64,000 nucleotides of DNA from Phoebastria nigripes. Its lineage: Eukaryota; Chordata; Aves; Procellariiformes; Diomedeidae. Shown here piece after piece: positions 55,101-64,000 of the stretch (position 1 is the stretch's first letter; each line of letters opens with the position of its first letter). The notes under the pieces were generated by a model. The model had not been told where the DNA came from and made no database searches. It saw only the letters and a program-made list of their open reading frames with translations. Made by a program: the position numbers and the translations under genes. The stretch spans positions 43,178-107,177 of the forward strand of contig JAYKAV010003266.1 of NCBI GenBank assembly GCA_035582835.1, written 5' to 3'.

Positions 55101-56614
55101 ACATCCTGTGATGACGATGATCATGGTGACATGATGCATGCTCATTGCTGCAGGGCAGCATTTTTCTCAGTCTACTGCTCTCCCTAGAAATACTCAAAGG
55201 AACATTTCAGTACTGGAAGCATTTGAACAAAAGGAAGTCTATGAGACACAGGTAGCTTCCAACTGGCTCTTCAGCATACATAAAGCTCTTATTTACAGGA
55301 TGAGTCACTGTAGATATAATACAGGAATGAAATCTTGAGTCCATTAGAAATTCCCATTTTCTTGCTCATCAGCTAAGATCAAGGGAAAGCTGAAATGCAG
55401 TGCCTCTGACACTGCTCTTAGTCATAATGGCTTAAGGATTCCCTTCAAGGCCTCTCAGGTCTCAGAAATTTTTTCCCTGAATTGCTACTGCTAAATTTTA
55501 ATTCATATACCTGTTCAAATGTTTCAGTGAGGAAGATGTGCCAGTAGACACCTTCTCTTTAACAAGAACTTCAGCAGCAACTGCCTCCCTCATTTCTCTC
55601 TTACTACCAGAAGCAGCAAGATAAAACTAATACACTACTTGTTTCTTATTTTGCTGACCTCCATGATCCCATTTGCTGCATAGACAGCCAAGCGTATCAT
55701 CCATCATTGCAAATAATACCAGAAAACAAGCGGCAGTTTACTGGCTGCAAACCGTCTGCTACCAGTAGCCCTAGCACAGCACACATGCTCCATATTGTGT
55801 CATTGGAAAGAACTGCACAAACTTCACTGCTGGGTCAAACTTGCTTTTGTCATTATTGAATAAAGCAACCACTTCTCATCTCTGAAATGGAGAAGTCTAA
55901 TCAAATACTTTGGGGACTCTATTGGCTCATTCAATACTCTGAAATCTATTATTTCCTGCTCTTACGATGTTGGTTTTCTTCTATTTCCTGTAATCTGAAT
56001 TACAAAATTGGTAAATCAGAAGTGTGTTCTCACAAGCCTAATCCCTTGTTCTTCCACACCTTCTGCATGAACTGCATGAGACTTGAGAGTAACTAGGTTA
56101 TTTGCGCTAGGGAGCTCACTTCTGAAATATGCGTCACTTCATAAATTCAAGATATATCTGCGTTTCTGTAATCACGAAGACAAAAAGATTCAAATATCTT
56201 TTCTGTTTATTTTTTGCACATCCCGAAAATAAGCCAACAACTTCAAGAATGACAGAAAACAACATTCCAAATTGTATCATGCTTTAGATTACAACATTCT
56301 ATGTCTATGTTTATTTTTATTTAGAAAATAATTTACTTGCTGTATTTGATTGAGCCAAACTGAGCATTAATTTATCTTTTCTCTTACTAGCATAGAAGCT
56401 ACTTTAATGGAATCTGGTGAACATGCAATTAGAAGGCTGCACTGTCTTCTCTATTAAAATAAGGCACTAAAAATAGTCTGTATTACAGACAAACATGCTT
56501 CATTTTTACTAACATTTACAGATAGTAATACCACATTGATAGCCCAATTCAATTCTAGTGCTTCACTTTACCTAGTTAGGCATTACTGGAAGCAGCAGGA
56601 TACCCAAGAACCTC
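52177..56614. other. Non-coding stretch with a small AT repeat
   Basis: Three 11-base units TATTCTTTATA (the last TATTCTATATA) lie at 52431-52463. Poly-A at 52230-52239 runs into an N and a GGGGGCGG stretch. One N is at 53310. No gene was recognised. Confidence 0.5.
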
Positions 56615-56642
56615 AAGACCTGTAAGACAGACAGGTCTTACA
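56615..56642. other. Two overlapping, mutually exclusive hairpins
   Basis: Hairpin 1: AAGACCTGT (56615-56623) pairs with ACAGGTCTT (56631-56639) around a 7-base loop. Hairpin 2: TGTAAGAC (56621-56628) pairs with GTCTTACA (56635-56642) around a 6-base loop. The arms overlap, so both cannot form at once. The layout looks like a small RNA or DNA switch, but no gene or transcript context supports that. Confidence 0.7.
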
Positions 56643-58584
56643 TATTATCATTGGTTTCTGTGCTCTAACAGCCTAATCAGTACTCTGTGTGCAGCAAATA
56701 GTAAGTATCTAGGATAAAAACTGAGACATAATTAAAGATTTACTGGTGCATTATGGACAACAACAAAAAGGCTTGCCAAAGCATTTTGGAAAATTTTGTT
56801 CCTTCAATTCAAGCAGCAGCACATTTCATGCAAGCTGAGGATGCTCCCACCTGTTTAGTACTATGACAGTAATTACGTGAGGTGTCAGAGCTGTCCTGGT
56901 ATAAAATCAAGGCTTGGTCTTAGTTTCCACTTCATGCTGGTAGAACTGTAACACAGCAGTATGGCTTTAATTACTGATTACTCCACCAGGTTTTTATTTA
57001 TTTTCCTGGTCTTTCAAGTCTCACATCGTGAGATTTCACAAAGCAATACAATCACCATATTTACAGAACTGTATAACGCTAAGACAAAAACTTCAAAGGA
57101 AAAAAAAAATACGGCACTCTTCAAGGAAAGCAAGAATACATTCCAACCAGACATGATGGAATTACACACTTTTAATACACAGAGTGTATATTAATCTCTA
57201 ACAAACTACTAATAAGGAACTTTTTCCTGCCCACCCCATCCCCACTCACATTTAGCAAAAGCACGTGGCAATAAACACTCAGATTACACTGTCAGCAAAA
57301 GCTAACTGGAAAATGAATTGGGCTGAAAACTGAAAAGTTTTCAGCACTGAATGCACATCCTCAGCCCTTAAGAGTTCACTGTAGAAAACTCTTCTGTGTT
57401 TGAGCGGAAAGTATGTCATCATTCTGTAAAAAACCACATTTTTTTTTAACGTGTAAAGTTTGGTGGCTGGATCTAAATTATGTGCAACTTAAAAAAAAAA
57501 TGTAAAAGTTTTACCTGTTTAAGTGAGGTGTGATTGAAAATGATCACTCCCATTTGTCTCAAGAGAATGTGTATCAAATTCTGCCATCGTGCAGTCTGAC
57601 TATTAATGACTGAATCCCTTTTTTTAAGTTACAGCATTTGGGGGACTCAGCCAATATACCAACACTAGGAAGGGATAAATCATCTTTGTAGAACTGTAAG
57701 AGACACTGTAAGGTAGGGATTTGCCCTAAAGGAGAAGACTGTGATTTGACAGTAAGAGTCCTTCATTGTATTAGTGCAATATTTGTAAACTAAACCTTAG
57801 AAGCTATCACTATTAAAGTGCTGGCTGACTCTCAGCTGGCCTAGCAGAGAAGCTTTATGTACACTTGTGGCTAAAACTTCTATTGTTCTTGGTCATGACA
57901 AAAACATTTTGCTTCACCTCACAATGATTGTTCTAGAGGTACCACGCTGTATAAAAGAACAGCATTATTGTTGATCCTGCAAAAAAACCAGGATGCCCGG
58001 TTTCTGAGTACTGTTTCTAGTTGAAACAAGGCAGTACAGTGAGACTACAATTTCTGCTGGAAACTGAATTACTAGAATTCATGTTCCTTTAAGACTTAAA
58101 TATATCTTAACTGCACTACGTTGGCAGCAAAGAAGAAAGCAGCTGTTTCTCTTCGTTCTATAGGTATGAGAAAAAAGAAAACTGTTCTTAATCTCAAGGA
58201 TGATTCTTCTCAGAGTGATCTGAATGCCCAGGGACTGATGGATACTGGGAAGTTCTTATAAGCCCCAGAGCAAATTTCCCTACTGGAAAGCTGTCCATTG
58301 TTCATGATATCATGGTCAAATGTAACCAGAAATAAGAAACATTAGAAGACCATGAACTTTCTGAAATGTAATTATATGTTTTTCAAGTAAATTTCAAGTA
58401 GCAGGTTTTCATCTGTCTCCTCCAGCCTTTCCTACTGAGTCAATGAAAGAGCAAAATCAATCCACTTTAAACACAAATGTAAAAATACCCTTGAAATGTA
58501 GCAAAACATGGTGTGGATGTTTTGCCAGTCACCATCAAGTATATATATTATTATTCTGTGAAAACAGCTGATTTTAGAAGAATG
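56643..58584. other. Non-coding stretch
   Basis: Short A and T runs near 57096-57107, 57439-57448 and 57489-57499. No gene or recognisable repeat. Confidence 0.5.
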
Positions 58585-58635
58585 CATAACTGGAAGGGAC
58601 CCTCCTGGGTTGGTTAAATCCAGTTACTTCTGTTT
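58585..58635 (-). mobile_element. Short CR1 3'-end fragment (antisense, decayed)
   Basis: ATAACTGGAAGGGACCCTCC, then TGGGTTGGTTAAATCCAGTT, resembling the CR1 tail 'TTGGAAGGGACC ... TCCAACTCC'. Only about 50 bases remain. It is immediately followed by the C-rich tract. Confidence 0.55.
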
Positions 58636-58646
58636 AAAATATACCA

Positions 58647-58670
58647 CCCCCCCACCCCACCCACCCCCCC
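58647..58670 (-). repeat. C-rich tract; minus strand is a tight G-quadruplex motif
   Basis: Plus strand: C7 A C4 A C3 A C7. The minus strand is therefore four G-runs of at least three separated by single T residues. One-base loops are the most favourable layout for a parallel quadruplex, and the plus strand could form an i-motif. An A7 run follows. Confidence 0.9.
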
Positions 58671-61600
58671 AAAAAAAGCTATTTAAAACATTAGGATTGT
58701 GACAGATGTGCAAAAGAAGTATTTCTGATTTGTTCTGAGAGAGCTGAATACCTGAGGGAGGAGTTTATGTTGGTTAAACATCACCACTACTGGTCTGCTG
58801 GAGTTGTGCTGAATCAAGCTTCCATTTTTTCTCCTTCAGAAACTTTAAAATAAAACATTAACATTCTTGAAGTGAGAAGCTGCACTGTTCAGTGTCCTGG
58901 GGAGAAAGAGTGGGTGATGTCCTGGAGTCCAATCTTCCATGCTGTATTTCCAGTTATACAAGTGGTAGTCATGAAATGGAACTAATTCAACATAGTACAC
59001 CATTTTTTCTCCCCACTGTAATGATACTTTATCAATGCTTCCAGGTTTAAAAGAGCTATATTTCTGTATTCTAGCAAAAACAGAGCTGCCAGAATTCAAC
59101 GGCAGTTTTCACAGAGAAGTGTCAAATCTATAAATTGCTCTTGGAATTCCAAAACTCTCACATATATCTTTACATGCTTTATAACCCAGTTGCTAACTGT
59201 CCAAGTACTGCAGTCTGAATTTAAATTGATCTGCACTAGAATCAAGAGTTACAAGTTTGCGGGTTTTACATGGAACAGAGATCTGATACAGAGATTTGGC
59301 AACAATTTTAAGCACTGCTATTCTTATTGGAAGCAATTAATTTAGTAAATTTAGTAAATTTTCAGTTCTAAATAAGTTTCCAGGCAACATACCCTTTTCG
59401 TCCGTTCTTCCTCACATTCTGTGGGATAGCTGTTTAAAAAAATGGGAATTCCCTATATATACTTGTTTTGTTTGGCACTTGTTTCTCTTACAGGTGCCTG
59501 CAAGCAAAGAGTTTTTCAGACACAGAACCACTTGCTTTTTGATGTGATCCATTTCTCCACTCTTACATTAAGCCCCTTGTAACACTGCTTTTAGACTGTT
59601 CAGCTTTTACTAGTGGCATCTTTATTGTATGATTGCCAAATAAGCAAAGAAATAGGGAGACTGATCATCTATATTTCAATTATTACCTTTTTCAGAGAGA
59701 CCTTAGATCAGTTGGTAAATAATGTATTTGTTTTACTGTAAACCCCTATGAAGCATTCATGTGTAAATAGCATTTTATATATTTATAATGTGCCACTACT
59801 CCTACTATATGTGCTGAGACTAAGAAATAAGAATGAAGTGGGGTTTTTTACCCCCCAGATCTGTAATCCTGAATGCACGTAAATTCTGAAGAAATACTTA
59901 CTTCAGTAGGATATTTTATTAATCTCTGGGAATGGTAGGTAGAGAGGAATAGTCTATAGAAGCTGTCTTCAGCATCATTTGAATAACACTGCATCATTTA
60001 CTGGATTCCGCCACAAATGGGAATCCGGGAAGACGACAGTAAAAGAACTTAAAAAAAAAAGCCCTGCTGAAAATAAACTCTTTTGTGGTTAAAAACCAGC
60101 CAGTTGGAACTGAAGCAGTGTTTTCTTAGGGTGGCAGAACAGTCGGAAAAGTTGTTGGATTATTTTTGGCAGTGGCCAGCATATCATAGCTCTATCATTA
60201 CTGTTACTAAACTGTCAAGAGTCCACTGAAAGGGTTATTACTTTACTAGTACATTCTTGCAAAAACATAGCATATTCAGTCTGGTAGCATGAAGTTTTGG
60301 ATTTTAGAACTTTGTTTGACCTTTCTGACACATTCATGTCACTGTAACTAGCTTAACTCCTAAATACTTCAACCACACAGGTGCAGTAGAACATGAGCCA
60401 TGATCTACAGACAGCAGCAAATCCAAAGAGCGGCCAAATCATTGTGGAATGCAATGTTGCACAATGCGATACAATGAGCACGTAACGGATTGACTCCTGT
60501 GCCCTGCACTGCTTGAAAACAGGCTTAGGAAGATTTCAGTTAGATTTTAAAAAATTAAGTAGCTTGTATTTGGATCTTGGTAAGAGCCAAAACCAGTGGC
60601 TACAGTTACTGGCAGCCAGCTCTCCTGTGGACAGAATTGTGCAGGTGTAAAACAAATCCAGTTCATGCTTTGGGGTTAGCAGCATGTTCTCCTTCACAAA
60701 TGCACTTGACTCTCCACACTGAAACCAGCAGGATCTTTTGCAGTACAGGAGTACCTTATACAACCCTTATTTATCTTATTAAATGGAACAGATAAGCTAT
60801 CTAAATATTAAAGATTAATAAAATACTATTTCTGTCACTTTCAATGGCACTCATGAATTTACAATCGGAAATGTACTCTGCTGAGAAGGTGTCAGCATGC
60901 TGGATTTAATTGGTGAAGAAAATAATTGTTTCCCCTTGATTTGGGGTCTATATGACCATTCACAGTGTAGCAGTTAAGACTGGAGTTATTTCTGCCCTTA
61001 CAGTAGCCAGAGGACAAGCATTTAAGTATGTGCCTTTATGTGTCTGCAAGTTTTGTATCTTCAGTTCTTCTCAAGTATCAGCCACGATCAGATAATTCCC
61101 TGCCAACAAATGGCTATCTGTGATTCTCCTTCTGATTGTCTACTGAATTGACCAAGAGATTTCCCTGCTGTTGTAGCTGTTGCTTTCAGCCCACTGCCTT
61201 CCTCTTCTTCACTAGGCTCCAGCAGCTACCCTTATCTTCTCACCAATTTCTCTTAAGTCTGGGACCAGGTCTACAGTTTACGTTGCCTCAATGAAAAGAG
61301 TATCCCAGCCAAATAGCTCATTTGGATCCACTTTGAATCACATACCAAAACAACCCCAAAGTTTAAGACCTTTGTGCTGTGAAAGGTCTTCAGATTCTCT
61401 CCTAAGACAGGACGACTCAAGTATGCCTCTGACCCTCACCTGATTCCTGCCTGAATACTAGTGAAAAAAGGAAGCCTGCCTGGAACAGAAAGAGGGTAAC
61501 TCATTGTCTTTTCACCTCACCAGTGCTAGTTTGCCAAAGGTCTTGATTAAGAGATTCTATCATGTAAGGACACACTTGGTTCACCCCTTAAAATGTCATC

Positions 61601-64000
61601 CCAAACTTGTCTCCAAGTTTCATTTCGTGCAGCATACTGATTTTCTGTTTTTTTTTCCTAAAATTGCAGACATCGAGCGCTGAGGCTGACCAATTTGCTA
61701 GCTTTTAGCACACGGTGTCTTTTTGCTCTGGCAGTATAAGAGCCTTAGAACTTTTTTTTTTTTCTTTTTTTTCCTTTTTCCATGTGTGAATGAAAGATCT
61801 CAGGCATCATCTCTTCACTGAAACAGACCCTCAGCAGCCTCTTATGAAATTGCTCAAGTGGAACTCCTGTTCCAATCAGCAGAGTCCAGTCACTATCGCT
61901 GGACAACCTGTGAGATGTTTCATCACTCCAGTCTGCTGAGCTGCACACTTCTTTTTTCCTCCACTCACTTTCACTAAATGTGACACTATTACGAAACAGC
62001 CCAGCCAACTTTGTGACTGCATTTCTTCACACTTAGCTCAAACAGTGATGGGAGAGGCTAGAACTATCCTGTAGGTAGCTGGTATTTCATGTGGAATATT
62101 ACAATCACTGACAACGTTACTGTATGTGTTGACAAAAACTCAAGGGAGAAACGAAAGTTACATTCCACTGGCTGTTCAGAATGTACGGCAGTGCGCATGT
62201 TGGCAACCCTCCTTCAGGGTCTCTAAAGGACTTCCAGCGTTTGGGGCATCGTAAGAGAAAGCGTGGGGCATGAACTGCATAACTAAGATGTGTGCATAGC
62301 AGATTTGTGGATATGGCATAGATAGGTTCATGTCCTGCAAGTACTACAAATCTCTAGTTTTGAGTGTTTGAGAATTGACAATAGGAGTGCACAATTTTGA
62401 AGTACTGTGACAGAAAAAGGACATGGGGCTGGTGATAGTGCTGTTTAGACCAACCTGGACAACTAAGCAGAGTAGCCGCTGAGTTTTACATCGGCTGCAT
62501 TTGCTGGCACACAACTTGTGGTGCCTCTACTTGTAACCAGACTTGCTTCCCAGACAAAGATGATGGGGTGTCTGAGCCCTCATTTGTCTATCACTACCGT
62601 GCAAACTGAGCTCAGATAGTGACACCAGCAGGTACTGCTTCACTATGCTGCATCACTCCTGTTTTTGGTGAGCCTAGAAGATGCCCGAGAGGGATCGGGA
62701 GCAGTGGATTGTTAACCGCGTTCTGGTAAAGGTGCTGAATAAACACAGCTCTGTCTTCCAAATGTGCTGCTCTTGGAAGTCGAGAACTGCACTTTAGACA
62801 ACCTCTACACTGTAACAGTGAAAAAGGCACAGTTCAGAGAGCCAAGCAAGTGTATTTGTCCCTGTACTCCTGCTATCAAGTGGGGAACGGTACTGAAAAC
62901 ACTTATTTGCTGGCTAATTATTGAAACAAATACTTCTACTTCTAGTGGAACACAGAATAAGCGACTCCCAGACTCAGCTACGCAGTCAAACTGGCCCGAT
63001 GGCATGCTGCAGCCAACCCCAGCTCTGCGTCTGGATGAAATAACGACCTTGCTGGGGGAGCAGTTTTTTTGTGCAGTATACTCAGAGGTAAGCACAACAC
63101 ACACACTCTTCTCAGAGCAGACTGAAATCGTCTATTACCAGTATCACACAGTAGTCTGAACAGCTATACCAGAAGAAGTGTTTAAATGACACTGGACCAA
63201 CACACAAGTGGGGAAGAGAGTTGTCACCTTGAACTTAAAAAATCATTGGTCTGTCTTCTAAAGAATGAAGACAAGGGCAGTTTGCATTTAATACTCTTTA
63301 TTTTTGGAAAAGCTCTTTGACTTGTTTAATAAGTTGCTTCACTGGTACCTCCTAGCTAGCTATTGTCTGGCTAAAATGGGCATTTCCACTTACTCTGTCT
63401 TCTTTTATTCTGTCTCCAGACATCATATCTTTTGTGGGAAATGTTTACTTATAATGAGAGATGGTCCACTTAGAAATCATAGTTCTCATTAAACATCCTC
63501 TGTTTTAGTACAGTTTTTGTATTTTTGGCATTGAAATGCCTGCGATGACCTTTGGGGCCAATGTTACAAACAGATACCCATGTACTACCAGCACTAGAAT
63601 TGGCAGCTGTGCATCTCCCTGCCAGTTCAGGTGGCTGCACTTGGCATGCTCTGTGAGCACTTCTAGAAAGCACCATGAAAGGGTCTAGTAACTAACTATG
63701 TGACAAAGTTTAGAAATAACCCCCCAAAATAGCCTGTAAAATATCTGTACATGTCAGCAAAAAAGTCCACAATCCTCACAGTCTAAGGTATACCTATTCT
63801 TTAAATGTTAACTGTTTTTGCTTGTGTTGTCATCAAGTCTAGTCCACTTTTTTAATCTGTCAGTTTCTATTCTCCACTAATTTAATAATTGCTTAAAAGA
63901 TTCAATTTTGAATATTCAGGAAAACTACCAGGATACAAGCCCAAATACATTTTGTCTGTGTTTGGGCCACACTCCCTACAGAATGCTTTACCACAAGGAG
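58671..64000. other. Non-coding stretch with a poly-T tract
   Basis: A T-rich run with a few C lies at 61752-61779. Open frames at 58845-59099 (minus), 61745-62008 (minus) and 62764-63159 (plus, 131 codons) have no recognised domains. No CR1 was seen. The window ends without a feature boundary. Confidence 0.5.

Noticed and set aside
55105..55145. Box C/D snoRNA-like TGATGA words
   Set aside because: No matching D box at the right distance and no terminal stem.
61745..62008. 87-codon minus-strand frame ending in a lysine run
   Set aside because: The lysine-rich end comes from the poly-T tract at 61752-61779. No family was recognised.

Overview
The window looks like AT-rich, gene-free nuclear DNA from a bird. 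The evidence is a series of CR1 (chicken repeat 1) non-LTR retrotransposon copies. They carry the avian-type 3' end, a short run of the 8-base unit ATTCTATG (CATAGAAT on the other strand), and the fixed flank 'GGTTGGAAGGGACC'. I saw no bacterial, phage, plasmid or organellar features. Six single N bases (12789, 18445, 35858, 51909, 52240, 53310) fit a clone- or Sanger-style assembly. The species cannot be named from the sequence.

No host protein-coding exon could be supported. The open reading frames outside CR1 are short and isolated, start at arbitrary codons, and match no family I recognise. The window is therefore probably a gene desert or part of a large intron.

Layout. 1-7.6 kb: non-coding, with a poly-G tract, a perfect 32-base tandem duplication ending in a hairpin, and one weak CTCF-like site. 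7.6-9.4 kb: a CR1 tail, a 110-base AT-rich block, then a roughly 1 kb very old CR1 in antisense. 10.2 kb: a purine tract with eight G-runs. 13.3-17.4 kb: a cluster of three well-preserved CR1 copies, two of them head-to-head. They hold the only recognisable coding sequence, the C-terminal part of CR1 ORF2 (reverse transcriptase). 17.4-42.7 kb: non-coding DNA with many decayed CR1 pieces on both strands, microsatellites and two CTCF-like sites. 42.7-64 kb: repeat-poor non-coding DNA with short tandem duplications, several palindromes and hairpins, a tRNA-like SINE relic at 49.4 kb, and a C-rich tract at 58.65 kb that should form a G-quadruplex on the minus strand.

Nothing here reads as an undescribed multi-gene system. 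The points most worth a second look are structural: the head-to-head CR1 pair, the two quadruplex tracts, the 18-base palindrome with steroid-receptor-like half-sites, the overlapping alternative hairpins at 56.6 kb, and the CTCF-like sites. Repeat calls rest on recalled CR1 consensus sequence. No alignment was run.
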